NCBI GenBank assembly: GCA_003725745.1
Contig: RHDP01000001.1
Location: 1,891,501-1,955,500 of the forward strand
Length of the DNA stretch: 64,000 nt
Origin: Streptomyces sp. I6
GTDB taxonomy: Bacteria > Actinomycetota > Actinomycetes > Streptomycetales > Streptomycetaceae
Reading direction: 5' to 3'
The translations under genes and the position numbers were made by a program. The notes beneath the pieces were generated by a model that ran no database searches, was not told the origin of the DNA, and saw nothing but the letters and a program-made list of their open reading frames with translations. Every line of letters begins with the position of its first letter. Position 1 is the first letter of the stretch. Below, piece by piece: positions 16,640 through 25,622 of this stretch.

Positions 16640-17655
16640 TGAACGTACGCCGCCGCATATCCACCGCCGCTCTCGCCGGAACGACCGTGCTGGGCCTTGT
16701 CACGCTCTCGGCCTGCTCGGGCACGTCCTCGGCTGACGGCGACGAGGGCGGCGGCAAGCTGGACGTGGTCGCCTCGTTCTACCCGATGCAGTTTCTGGCC
16801 GAGCAGATCGGCGGCGACCACGTCGAGGTCACCACGCTGACGAGGCCGGGGGTGGAGCCGCATGACCTGGAGCTGCAGCCCAGGCAGGCGTCGGAGCTCC
16901 GCCGGGCCGACTACATCCTCTATCTCAAGGGCGTGCAGCCCGCCGTCGACGAGGCGATCGCGCAGTCCGGGGTCAAGCACGTCGTCGATGCCGCGACCCT
17001 GACGAAGCTGGAGAGCCACGGTGCCGACGTCGGCCACGACCACGGCCACGAGGGCGAGGAGCACGCGGGCGAGGAGCACGGCGCGGGCCACGAGGGCGAA
17101 GACCAGGCAGGCGAGGAGCACGGCGCCGAGGCAGGTGGCGATCCCCACATATGGCTGGACCCGGTGAAGTACGCCGAGGTCGCCCAGGGGGTCGGGGACT
17201 CCCTGGCGAAGGCCGACCCGGACCGTGCCGCGGACTACCGGAAGAACACCGAGGCGCTGGTCGGCAAGCTGAAGGCACTGGACACCGAGTTCGCCGACGG
17301 TCTGCGGAACACCACGACCAGGACCTTCATCACCGCCCACTCCGCCTTCGGTTACCTGGCCGAGCGGTACGGCCTGGACCAGCACGGCATCGCCGGGATC
17401 GGTCCGGAGTCGGAGCCGAGCCCGGCCCGGATCAAGGAGCTGCAGTCGGTCGCCAAGCAGGAGAAGGTGTCCACGGTCTTCTTCGAGACACTGGCCAGTG
17501 ACCGCACGGCGAAGACGCTCGCCAAGGACACGGGCCTGCGGACGGACGTCCTGGATCCGCTGGAGGGCATCACGGACAAGTCCAGGGGTGACGACTACCT
17601 GGCGGTGATGGAGTCCAACCTCGCCGCGCTGCAGAAGGCGCTCGGCGCGAAGTGA
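16639..17655 (+). CDS. znuA: Zinc ABC transporter substrate-binding lipoprotein ZnuA
   Basis: A 338-residue extracytoplasmic zinc-binding protein. A signal peptide ends in a lipobox (TLSAC, cysteine at about residue 25), so it is anchored to the membrane outside the cell. Metal ligands fit the cluster A-I family: the His of PGVEPHDLELQP, the His of DPHIWLDP and the His of TAHSAFGYL. Between the first two is a long His/Glu-rich loop (HDHGHEGEEHAGEEH) typical of zinc-specific members. ATG 16639 has no Shine-Dalgarno and overlaps Zur box 2, which suggests a leaderless mRNA. It is the first gene of znuACB-zur. Confidence 0.97.
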   Translation: MNVRRRISTAALAGTTVLGLVTLSACSGTSSADGDEGGGKLDVVASFYPMQFLAEQIGGDHVEVTTLTRPGVEPHDLELQPRQASELRRADYILYLKGVQPAVDEAIAQSGVKHVVDAATLTKLESHGADVGHDHGHEGEEHAGEEHGAGHEGEDQAGEEHGAEAGGDPHIWLDPVKYAEVAQGVGDSLAKADPDRAADYRKNTEALVGKLKALDTEFADGLRNTTTRTFITAHSAFGYLAERYGLDQHGIAGIGPESEPSPARIKELQSVAKQEKVSTVFFETLASDRTAKTLAKDTGLRTDVLDPLEGITDKSRGDDYLAVMESNLAALQKALGAK

Positions 17656-18476
17656 CAGAAGCGACCCCTGCCGTATCGGCACGAGGAGCATCGGAGGCGC
17701 AGCCCATGGATTCCGTCGCAGAGCCCGTCATATCCGTCCGCGGGGCCCGGGCGACACTGGGCTCCCGTCCGGTGCTGCGCGGTGTCGACCTCGCCGTGGA
17801 GCGTGGTGAGGTGGTCGCGCTGCTCGGCGCGAACGGCTCGGGGAAGTCGACGGCGGTGCGCTCGCTGATCGGCCAAGTGCCGCTCGCGGCCGGTTCGGTG
17901 TCCTTGTTCGGTACGGAACTGCGTCGTTTCCGTGCGTGGTCGCGGGTGGGTTACGTGCCGCAGCGCACGACCGCGACGAGTGGGGTGCCGGCGACGGTCC
18001 GGGAGGTGGTGGCGTCCGGCCGGCTGTCGCACTCGAGGCTGGGGCGGCTGTCGAAGCGCGACCGTGCGGCGGTGGGGCGGGCGATCGAGGTCGTCGGGCT
18101 CGCCGGCCGGGCGGGGGACTCGGTGAGCGCGCTTTCGGGAGGGCAGCACCAGCGGGTGCTGATCGCCCGTGCGCTGGCCGCCGAGCCCGAACTGCTCATC
18201 ATGGACGAGCCGATGGCGGGTGTGGACCTCACCAGTCAGGACGTTCTCGCCGGGACGTTGCGGGAGCAGGTCGCGGCGGGGACGACGGTGCTGCTGGTGC
18301 TCCATGAGCTGGGCCCGCTGGAGCCGCTGATCGACCGGGCCGTGGTGCTGCGGGACGGCTGCGTCGTCCATGACGGACCGCCTCCGCGTGCCGTGGGCCA
18401 GCATGCGCTGCCCGGTCACGACCACGTACATCCGCATGCGGCCGACGAGCCGCTCCGCACGGGACTGCTGACCTGA
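17652..18476 (+). CDS. znuC: Zinc ABC transporter ATP-binding protein ZnuC
   Basis: The cytoplasmic ATPase of the zinc importer, about 274 residues. Walker A is GANGSGKST, the signature is ALSGGQHQRVLIARAL and Walker B is LLIMDEP; the switch His is in VLHELG. The tail is His-rich (GHDHVHPHA), as often seen in metal-transport ATPases. GTG 17652 overlaps the znuA stop (GTGA). An internal ATG at 17706 begins nearer the conserved fold. It runs in an operon with znuA and znuB. Confidence 0.95.
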   Translation: MTEATPAVSARGASEAQPMDSVAEPVISVRGARATLGSRPVLRGVDLAVERGEVVALLGANGSGKSTAVRSLIGQVPLAAGSVSLFGTELRRFRAWSRVGYVPQRTTATSGVPATVREVVASGRLSHSRLGRLSKRDRAAVGRAIEVVGLAGRAGDSVSALSGGQHQRVLIARALAAEPELLIMDEPMAGVDLTSQDVLAGTLREQVAAGTTVLLVLHELGPLEPLIDRAVVLRDGCVVHDGPPPRAVGQHALPGHDHVHPHAADEPLRTGLLT

Positions 18477-18478
18477 TC

Positions 18479-19381
18479 ATGGAATTCCTTCAGGACCCCT
18501 TCATGCAGCGGGCGCTGCTGGCCGCGTTGCTGGTGGGCGTCACGGCGCCGGCCGTGGGTATTCATCTGGTGCAGCGCCGGCAGGCGCTGATGGGCGACGG
18601 CATCGGCCATGTCGCGTTGACGGGTGTCGGTCTCGGCTTCCTGCTGTCCACGAACCCGGTGTGGATGGCGGCGCTGGTCGCGGTGGCCGGTTCGGTGGCG
18701 ATGGAGCTGATCCGGGCGTACGGGCGGACCCGTGGCGACATCGCGCTGGCCATGCTGTTCTACGGCGGTATGGCGGGCGGTGTGATGCTGATGAATCTCA
18801 GTGCCACCGGATCCAGCGCCAATCTGACATCGTACCTGTTCGGTTCGCTGTCCACCGTCTCGGACGAGGATGTCGTCGCGATCTGCCTGCTGGCGGGGTT
18901 TGTGCTGCTGGTGACGGTGGGGTTGCGGCGCCAGTTGTTCGCGATCAGCCAGGACGAGGAGTTCGCCAGGGTCACGGGTCTGCCGGTGCGGGCTCTGAAT
19001 CTGCTGGTGGCGGTGACCGCCGCGGTGACGGTGACGGTCGCGATGCGGGTCGTCGGGCTGCTGCTGGTGAGCGCGCTGATGGTGGTGCCGGTGGCGGCGG
19101 CGCAGCAGGTGACCCGCTCGTTCGCGGTGACGTTCGTGGTGTCGGTGGCGACCGGGGTGGCGGTGACGCTGGCCGGCACGGTGACCTCGTACTACCGGGA
19201 CGTGCCGCCGGGTGCGACGATCGTGCTGCTGGCGATCGCGGTGTTCGTGCTGTTCACCGCCTTGGCGGCGCCGCTGGCACGGCGGCGGTCGAGGGTGGTC
19301 GCGGCTGCCGGGACCACCGGCCCGGAGTGCGATGTCGACGTTACGGCGACCCGCCGTCCGGCGGGTGATGCCGCGGTCTGA
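18479..19381 (+). CDS. znuB: Zinc ABC transporter permease ZnuB
   Basis: A 300-residue integral membrane permease of the ABC-3 family, with seven to eight hydrophobic segments. Family landmarks include RRQALMGDGIGHVALTGVGLG after the first helix and AMRVVGLLLVSALMVVPVA in the coupling region. The start is two bases past the znuC stop. With ZnuA and ZnuC it forms the high-affinity zinc importer, repressed by Zur when zinc is plentiful. Confidence 0.96.
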   Translation: MEFLQDPFMQRALLAALLVGVTAPAVGIHLVQRRQALMGDGIGHVALTGVGLGFLLSTNPVWMAALVAVAGSVAMELIRAYGRTRGDIALAMLFYGGMAGGVMLMNLSATGSSANLTSYLFGSLSTVSDEDVVAICLLAGFVLLVTVGLRRQLFAISQDEEFARVTGLPVRALNLLVAVTAAVTVTVAMRVVGLLLVSALMVVPVAAAQQVTRSFAVTFVVSVATGVAVTLAGTVTSYYRDVPPGATIVLLAIAVFVLFTALAAPLARRRSRVVAAAGTTGPECDVDVTATRRPAGDAAV

Positions 19382-19445
19382 CCGGGCTGGTGGGCGGGCC
19401 TGGCAGAATGGCCGTCGAGGAGCGGCGGAACGTAAGGAGGTACCT

Positions 19446-19856
19446 GTGGCGACGGCTGGACCCCCCGTGCGCGGCCGGTCGACCCGGCAGCGGGCCGCGG
19501 TGGCGGCGGCGCTGGACGAGGTGGACGAGTTCCGCAGTGCGCAGGAGCTGCACGACATGCTCAAGCACCGCGGCGATTCGGTCGGCCTGACGACGGTCTA
19601 CCGGACGCTGCAGTCGCTCGCCGATGCCGGCGAGGTCGATGTGCTGCGCACAAGCGATGGAGAGTCGGTGTACCGGCGTTGCGCGTCGGGTGAGCACCAC
19701 CACCATCTGGTGTGCCGGGTGTGCGGCAAGGCGGTCGAGGTCGAGGGCCCGGCGGTGGAGCAGTGGGCGGAGACCATCGCGGCGCAGCATGGCTATGTGA
19801 ACGTGGCCCACACGGTGGAGATCTTCGGTACATGCGCGGAGTGCGCGAAGAAGTGA
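19446..19856 (+). CDS. zur: Zinc uptake regulator Zur (Fur family)
   Basis: A 136-residue Fur-family repressor. The winged helix spans the first ~80 residues (RSAQELHDML... VGLTTVYRTLQSLADAGEVDVLR). The metal-binding half contains the sensory and structural ligands in GEHHHHLVCRVCGKAVEV and the terminal CAECAKK. GTG 19446 has an ideal aaggaggtacct. Co-location with znuACB identifies it as the zinc rather than the iron or peroxide paralogue. It presumably binds the two Zur boxes at 16603-16639. Confidence 0.96.
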   Translation: MATAGPPVRGRSTRQRAAVAAALDEVDEFRSAQELHDMLKHRGDSVGLTTVYRTLQSLADAGEVDVLRTSDGESVYRRCASGEHHHHLVCRVCGKAVEVEGPAVEQWAETIAAQHGYVNVAHTVEIFGTCAECAKK

Positions 19857-19920
19857 GCCGGTGACGTGAGGGAGTGAGCCCGTGCCCCGGTGACCCCGGG
19901 TGTGCGAGGCGCTGTGTGCG

Positions 19921-19968
19921 GGCCCGTACCGGCCGGCGGTTCCGGGGAATCGCCGGCCGGTACGGGCC
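19921..19968. terminator. Terminator hairpin between zur and uppS
   Basis: Perfect 18-bp arms (19921-19938 and 19951-19968) with a 12-base loop, between the convergent zur and uppS genes. Confidence 0.88.
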
Positions 19969-20081
19969 TTCTGCCGTACGGGGCGTGCCGTGGGGTCTGT
20001 CGTGGGGTGGTGTCTGTCGTGGGGTGGGGTCGGTGCGGTCGGCGGTGGCCGTGCGGGCTTCCCGCCGGGTGTGTGCGGGGG

Positions 20082-20921
20082 TTATCCCTTGTCGAGTTCC
20101 TTCTCGATGCGGGCGAGTTCCTCGTTGGGGATGGCGCCTCCGAAGCGGCGGTCGCGCTGGGCGTACTCCAGGCATGCGCGCCACAGGTCGCGGCGGTCGA
20201 AGTCGGGCCACAGCACGTCCTGGAAGATCATCTCGGCGTAACTGCTCTGCCAGATGAGGTAGTTGGATGTGCGCTGCTCGCCGCTGGGGCGGAGGAAGAG
20301 GTCGACGTCCGGCATGTCGGGGTAGTACAGGTACTTCTGGAACGTCTTCTCGTTGACCTTGGAGGGGTCGAGCCGGCCGGCGGCGACGTCTTCGGCGATC
20401 TTCTTCGCGGCGTCGGCGATCTCGGCGCGCCCACCGTAGTTGACGCAGAAGTAGAGCGTCATGGCGTCGTTGGTCCTGGTCTGCTCCTGGGCGACCTGGA
20501 GTTCCTGGACGACGGACTTCCACATCTTGGGCATGCGGCCGACCCAGCGGATGCGGATGCCGAGCGCGTCCATCTCGTCGCGGCGGCGGCGGATGACGTC
20601 CCGGTTGAAGTTCATCAGGAAGCGCACCTCCTCCGGGGAGCGCTTCCAGTTCTCGGTGGAGAAGGCGTACAGGGAGAGGTTCTTGACGCCCATCTCCAGG
20701 CAGCCCTTGAGTACGTCGAGCACGACGCCCTCGCCGACCTTGTGGCCCTCGGTGCGCGGCAGGCCGCGTTCCTTGGCCCAGCGCCCGTTGCCGTCCATGA
20801 CGACGGCGACGTGGTTCGGCACGAGGTCGGCGGGGAGCCTCGGCGGGAGCGCCCCGGACGGGTGCGGCTCGGGGACCTTGTACTCGCGGCGGGATCGTCC
20901 CAGGATTCCGCTTCGTGCCAT
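20082..20921 (-). CDS. uppS: Isoprenyl (undecaprenyl-type) diphosphate synthase
   Basis: A 279-residue cis-prenyltransferase that makes the polyprenyl carrier for peptidoglycan and other wall polymers. Five conserved regions are visible: [20 protein letters not shown] (catalytic Asp), the [14 protein letters not shown] flap, [31 protein letters not shown], and [16 protein letters not shown] 20921 begins [20 protein letters not shown], as in Streptomyces relatives. It lies directly downstream of recO, with 11 bases between. They are probably co-transcribed, as is usual in actinobacteria. Confidence 0.96.
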   Translation of the reverse strand: MARSGILGRSRREYKVPEPHPSGALPPRLPADLVPNHVAVVMDGNGRWAKERGLPRTEGHKVGEGVVLDVLKGCLEMGVKNLSLYAFSTENWKRSPEEVRFLMNFNRDVIRRRRDEMDALGIRIRWVGRMPKMWKSVVQELQVAQEQTRTNDAMTLYFCVNYGGRAEIADAAKKIAEDVAAGRLDPSKVNEKTFQKYLYYPDMPDVDLFLRPSGEQRTSNYLIWQSSYAEMIFQDVLWPDFDRRDLWRACLEYAQRDRRFGGAIPNEELARIEKELDKG

Positions 20922-20932
20922 GGGGGTCACAC

Positions 20933-21742
20933 TCACTTCTTCTCGGCGTGCTTCTCGGCGTGCTTCTCGGCGTGTTCGTCGGCGTGCTTGACGGCGTGCT
21001 TCTCCACGTACCGCAGCGAGCGCAGGCCGCGCTCCAGGTGCCAGTGCAGATAGGCGGACACCAGCCCGCTGCCTTCCCTGACGTGGCGCGCCTCGCACGC
21101 CTCCGCGGTGTCCCAGTCCCCGGTCAGCAGCGCGCCGAGCAGGCCGATCGCCTCGGCAGAGGGTACGACGCTGCCGGGGACGCGGCAGTCGGCGCAGACG
21201 ACTCCGCCCGCCGCGGCGGAGAAGAACCGGTTCGGCCCGGGCATGCCGCATCGCGCGCAGTCGGAGAACGACGGCGCGTAGCCGTTGACGGCGAGGGAGC
21301 GCAGCAGGAACGCGTCGAGGACGAGGTGCGGCGGGTGCTCTCCGCGGGCGAGGGTGCGGAGCCCGCCGACCAGCAGCAGGTACTGCTGGACGGACGGCTC
21401 GCCCTCGTGGTCGGTGAAGCGTTCCGCGGTCTCCAGCATGGCGGTGCCCGAGGTGTAGCGGGCGTAGTCGGTGACGATGCCGCTGCCGTACGGGGCGATG
21501 GTCTCGCTCTGGGTGCACAGCGGCAGGCCGCGGCCGACGAGGTCGCCACCGCGGGCGAAGAACTGCACGTCGACATGTGAGAACGGTTCGAGTCGGGCGC
21601 CGAACTTCGACTTGGTGCGGCGCACTCCGCGGGCGACGGCGCGGACCCGCCCGTGTCCGCGGGTGAGGATCGTGATGATGCGGTCCGCCTCGCCCAGCTT
21701 CTGGGTGCGCAGCACGATGCCGTCGTCGCGGAACAGGGTCAT
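20933..21742 (-). CDS. recO: DNA repair protein RecO
   Basis: A 269-residue recombination mediator that loads RecA with RecR. The N-terminal OB fold begins [20 protein letters not shown]. The helical domain carries a zinc motif, CARCGMPG... CADCRVPG. The extreme C-terminus is a low-complexity tail of repeated HAEK tetrads, encoded by a 12-bp repeat (20937-21000). That tail is unusual for RecO and may vary in length. It is upstream of uppS in the same direction. Confidence 0.95.
   Translation of the reverse strand: MTLFRDDGIVLRTQKLGEADRIITILTRGHGRVRAVARGVRRTKSKFGARLEPFSHVDVQFFARGGDLVGRGLPLCTQSETIAPYGSGIVTDYARYTSGTAMLETAERFTDHEGEPSVQQYLLLVGGLRTLARGEHPPHLVLDAFLLRSLAVNGYAPSFSDCARCGMPGPNRFFSAAAGGVVCADCRVPGSVVPSAEAIGLLGALLTGDWDTAEACEARHVREGSGLVSAYLHWHLERGLRSLRYVEKHAVKHADEHAEKHAEKHAEKK
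20937..21000 (-). repeat. 12-bp coding repeat (HAEK tail of RecO)
   Basis: Diverged tandem copies of cttctcggcgtg encode His-Ala-Glu/Val/Asp-Lys tetrads at the RecO C-terminus. Being a multiple of three, copy-number change would preserve the frame. Confidence 0.8.
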
Positions 21743-21814
21743 GGGGCCATTGTCTCGTACCGGCCGGGCGCCACCGGGGCGGGTCCGGTGGGCCGTCGCA
21801 CCGGCTGTCCCGTC

Positions 21815-22147
21815 CTACACGTCGGCCTGGCGGAGTTCCTCCAGGAGTTCGTTCTGGCCGACGAGGAGTTCGGTGAGGATGCGGCGGGCTGCGCGCAGAA
21901 GTTCCGCGACGTCGCCGCCGGCGAGGGCGTAGCTGACGGTGGAGCCGTCGCGTATCGACACCACGATCCCGGAGCGGCGCAGCACTGCCAGTTGCTGGGA
22001 GAGGTTGGACGGTTCGACCTCGATGGCCGTGAGCAGGTCGCGCACCGGCACCGGACCGTTCTGCAGGAGCTCCAGCACCCTGATGCGGACGGGGTGCCCG
22101 AGCATGCGGAAGAACTCCGCCTTGGCCTGGTACAGCGGTACCTGCAT
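21815..22147 (-). CDS. ArsR/SmtB family transcriptional regulator
   Basis: A 110-residue single-domain winged helix: [20 protein letters not shown], then the recognition helix [17 protein letters not shown] and the wing [13 protein letters not shown]. No obvious metal-binding cysteines (such as CxC in the recognition helix) are present. It may be redox- or ligand-responsive, or use other sites. It lies near recO but is probably a separate transcript. An inverted repeat 90 bases upstream (22238-22261) is a candidate autoregulatory operator. Confidence 0.9.
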   Translation of the reverse strand: MQVPLYQAKAEFFRMLGHPVRIRVLELLQNGPVPVRDLLTAIEVEPSNLSQQLAVLRRSGIVVSIRDGSTVSYALAGGDVAELLRAARRILTELLVGQNELLEELRQADV

Positions 22148-22237
22148 GTGATCGCTCCTGGTGAATCGACGATTACGGGCCGATCCTCCCGCCTCCGGGT
22201 GTCCCCCTCCCAGGGGGTTCAGCCCATCGGGATCTCT

Positions 22238-22261
22238 CGAATTGCAGATTTCTTCAATTCG
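22238..22261. promoter_or_regulatory. Inverted repeat CGAATTG-N10-CAATTCG upstream of the ArsR gene
   Basis: Perfect 7-bp arms in an AT-rich island between the roadblock-like gene and the ArsR start. ArsR proteins commonly bind imperfect AT-rich 12-2-12-type dyads. It could instead be a -35 region (TTGAAG on the minus strand). Confidence 0.45.
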
Positions 22262-22294
22262 TGGGCAGCCGGAGGCGAGGAGATCATCAGGGCG

Positions 22295-22669
22295 CTACAG
22301 CTCGAGGTCGACCTCGATGCGCTTGAGCTGGTGGCGGGCCATGGCCAGGTTGGCGTTGTTCTTGTCGAGCACGAGGTAGAGGAAGAGGCCGTTGCCTCCG
22401 CGACCCTTCAGTAGCCTTATGAGGTGGTACTGGGTGCCGAGGGTGATCAGGATGTCGTCGATGTCGTCGGTGAGTCCGAGGTGCTCCATGGTGCGGGTCT
22501 TGGCGCGGATCACGTCCGTGTTGCCGGCCGCGGCCACCGCCAGGTCGAGGTCCTTGCCGCCGCCCAGGGTTCCCAGAGCCATCCCGCTGGTGTAGTCCAC
22601 GAGCGCCACCCCCAGCGCCCCCTCGATCGATGTCATGGACTCTTTCAGGGAAGTCTCCACGTTGGCCAT
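22295..22669 (-). CDS. Roadblock/LC7-like small protein
   Basis: A 124-residue protein with a roadblock/LC7-like pattern. It opens with a helix (SLKESMTSIEGALG), continues with strand stretches VALVDYTSGMALG and DDILITLGTQYHLIRLL, and ends with FLYLVLDKNNANLAMARHQL. In Streptomyces such proteins often act with GTPases and sensor kinases in conservons, but no conservon partner is adjacent here. An alternative GTG at 22681 adds four residues. The function is unknown. Confidence 0.75.
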   Translation of the reverse strand: MANVETSLKESMTSIEGALGVALVDYTSGMALGTLGGGKDLDLAVAAAGNTDVIRAKTRTMEHLGLTDDIDDILITLGTQYHLIRLLKGRGGNGLFLYLVLDKNNANLAMARHQLKRIEVDLEL

Positions 22670-23228
22670 CGCTGCGCTCACTCCTCATCAGTGCGTACGT
22701 TCGGATGCCGGTGCGCGGACGGATTGACCGCGCGGCCGGCAGGTGACGAGGACGCTACCTACGGTGAGGGGGTCATGGAGGGTTTTGGCGGAACATGCCA
22801 CCAGCAGGCCGAAAACGGCCCCTGGGGACCAAGCCCCCGAGCCGGCGAGGTATCCGGGTCGGATACCGGGCCCGGACACCGGTTTCGGCGGCACGGGCCG
22901 TCGCGGACCGCGCCCGCCGCCCCGCGGCGCGCCGCACGGAAGTACCCCCGCAGCGGTCCGCGCGGCGATGGGGCGGTGAAGGAGGGGTGCCGCGGACAGC
23001 GCTCAGCGGCGAGCCCCGGTGGCGGGACACCCGGCACGGCGTGTGCACCCCGCCGCGCACGGTGTCCCGCCGCGCACGGTACACCCGTAGGGATACCGGC
23101 AGCATCAGGACCGGCACGGGGCCGGCAGCATCAGGACCGGCACCCGTACGGGAACCGGCAGCACCGGGCGACCGGCCGCTGGGCCCCGGCCGTCCGTACG
23201 GCGGGCAGGCGGATCACATCCACCCTGC
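22670..23228. other. Long gene-free interval with 26-bp repeat
   Basis: About 560 bases without a credible gene. It includes two copies, 26 bases apart (23096-23117 and 23122-23143), of a ccggcagcatcaggaccgg unit, plus diverged copies nearby. It holds the promoter of the roadblock-like gene and the end of the STAND-protein transcript. Confidence 0.6.
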
Positions 23229-25552
23229 TCAGACGCCGAGTTTGCGCCGGAGCTCGGCCTCGCGGGCGTGGTCACCCAGCAGCCGGTGGGCGTCGGCGGC
23301 CCTGCGGTACTCCTCGCCGGCGCCCAACGGGTCGCCCTGCACGAGCAGGTTGTCGCCCACCGCCTCCGCCGACGCCGCGATCCCGGCACCGAGCCCGGCG
23401 CGTTCGAAGGCGGCCAGGGCGGCGCGGTGCAGTTCCACCCCTGCGCCGTAGGCGCCGCGCCGCTCCTCCAGGCGCCCCAGCTCGCTCAGCGCCCGGCCCT
23501 CCCCCACCGGGTGGCCTTCCCGGCGGTAGAGGGCGAGGGCGGCGCGCAGATGGCGCTCGGCGGGCACGAAACCGCCGGCCTGGGCGTAGGCCGTGCCGAG
23601 CCGGCACCGGGCGTCGGCGAGTGCGGCCGCGTCACCGGTCCGGTGGCGGGCGAGTAAGGGCAGCGCCCGCTCCAGGCAGTCGATCGCCTCGTCGGGGCGG
23701 CGCCGGTCCAGGTGGAGGGCGCCCAGACCGCGCAGTACCTCCGCCTCGCCCGCGGTGTCGCCCGCCTCCCGGCACTCCTCCAGGGCGGTGCCCAGCTCTT
23801 GCAAGGCCTCCTCGTACCGTCCTGCGCTGCGCAGGGCGGCACCCAGCAGCAGCCGGGTGGTGCTCTGTTCGGTGCGCACGGCCGCGTGCCGGCCGAGGGA
23901 GGCCGCCATGCGCAGATGGTCCACGGCCCGGTCGAGCCGCCCTTCGTGCGCGTACGCGGAGCCGAGGCCGCGCAGGGCGTGCGCAGTCCAGCCCTGCTCC
24001 CTGGAACGGCGGGCCGCGTCGAGGACGGCGGCCCACATGGCCACGCGCGCGTTCTGCCCCGGTCGGCACGCCAGCCAGGGGTCGGCGGCGACGGCGAGCG
24101 CGTGGGCGTGGTGGAGCAGTCCTTCGCGTACGGCGGCACGGACGAGGTGGGGGACGGCGTGCTGCTCTGCGGCGCCCCAGGCGCGGCTGCCCTGGGCGGT
24201 GGCGTCCTCGGTGCAGGCGGTCAGGATGCGTTCGAGTGCCGCCCGGCGGTCGGCGGGTGCCGTCTCGTGGTCGAGGCGTTCCGCGGCGAGCAGGCGGACC
24301 GGGTCGTGCAGCCGGTACGCGCCGGGGCCCGCGGGCCCGCCGAGTTGGGCGTCGGTGAGGCGCTGGAGGCCGCTCCGGACTGCGGCGGGGTCGAGGTCCG
24401 CGGCGGCGGCGGCGATCCGTACGGTGACGCGGCCCGCCGGGCAGGCGCCGAGGGCGCGCAGCAGGGCCCGGTCGGCTGCGCCGAGTGCGGCGTAGGCGGT
24501 TTCGAAGGCGGCGCGGACGGCGACGTCGTCCATGCCCAGATCGTGGAGGCGGTCGCGTTCGGCGGCGAGGCGGCCCGCGAGGGCCGGCAGCTGCGAGGTC
24601 CGCTGGGAGCGGTACGCGCCGGCCGCGGCGCGGACGGCGAGCGGCAGCAGTCCGCAGGCGTGGACGGCGGTCCGCGCGTGGTCGGTTGCGGCGGTGGTGC
24701 GGCCGGGCCCGGCGACGGCGGCGAGCAGGGCGAGCGCGTCGGGTTCGGTGAGCGGGGTGAGCGGGACGGGCGCGGCCTCGGGCAGGTTCCGGAGCGCGTC
24801 ACGGCTGGTGATGAGGGTCAGGCAGTGCTCGCCCGCCGGCAGCAGGGCGCGGGCCTGGGTGGCGTCCGCGGCGTCGTCGAGGAGCAGCAGGATCCGCCGG
24901 CCCTCGGTGCGGCCGCGGTAGCGGGCGGCCAGGTCGGCGATCGTGCCCGACTGCTCCTCTGCGGGGGCGCCGAGGGCGGCGAGGAGCCAGGACAGCGCGG
25001 CGGCGGGCGACGGCGGTTCGCCGTATCCGCCGTGTCCGCCGCCGAGTTCGGCGTACAGCCTCCCGTCGGGGAACAGCGGCCCGAGTTCATGGGCGAGGCG
25101 GACGGCGAGCGCGGACTTGCCGGTGCCCGGGGCTCCGGTCACGGCGATGGCGCGGTGGCCGGTGCGGACGAGGCGCAGGATCGTGTCGGTCTCCGCCGCA
25201 CGGCCGGTGAAGTGGTCGACGGGCGCCGGTAGTGCGGTCCGGGCCGGCAGCGACGGCGCGGCGGGGCCGGCGGTCGGCGGCGTGGGCACGGCGGGGTGCC
25301 GCCGGGTCCTGGTCCGGGTCCTGGTCCGGGTCCTGGTCCGGGTCCGGGTCCGGGTCCGGGTCCGGCGCACGGCGCTGTACGCGGCGCCTGCGGCCACGGC
25401 TGCCGCGAGCGGCCAGAGGAGGGGGCGAGCGGGGCGAGGAACGGCGGGAGAGCGGGAGTGCCGCCGGCGGCGGCGTACAGGGCCGGGGCGAGTGGAACCG
25501 ACAGCAGCGCCGATCCCGTGACCAGCACGGCAGTCGCACGAGTGCGCAGCAC
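23229..25552 (-). CDS. Membrane-anchored NB-ARC (STAND) ATPase with TPR repeats (one apparent frameshift)
   Basis: A signal-transduction ATPase of about 775 residues. The N-terminus has two predicted membrane segments (ATAVLVTGSALLSVPLAPAL and PLAAAVAAGAAYSAV). An Arg-Thr repeat follows, encoded by a hexanucleotide array. The NB-ARC module shows Walker A TGAPGTGKSAL, Walker B RRILLLLDDA and sensor LTLITSRD. The C-terminal half consists of TPR units (for example EALQELGTALEECREAGD). It resembles AfsR-type regulators without the SARP DNA-binding domain. One C is missing at 25421-25425, splitting the two membrane segments. GTG 25552 follows gggggaacc. It lies 70 bases downstream of the beta-lactamase. 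Confidence 0.83.
25304..25366 (-). repeat. Hexanucleotide coding repeat (Arg-Thr array)
   Basis: Ten or more gggtcc/tggtcc hexamers encode an alternating Arg-Thr linker between the membrane segments and the NB-ARC domain. Copy-number change would alter linker length in frame. Confidence 0.85.
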
Positions 25553-25622
25553 GGTTCCCCCGTCCCGGTTCCCTCTCCCGTGCGTCCGGCGCCGTGGTCC
25601 GTGCTCACGCCGTACGCGTGCG

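Noticed and set aside
22424..24358. A 644-residue open frame on the plus strand
   Set aside because: It spans antisense of the roadblock-like gene, a repeat region and part of the STAND gene. Composition is Arg/Gly/Pro-rich, typical of shadow frames.
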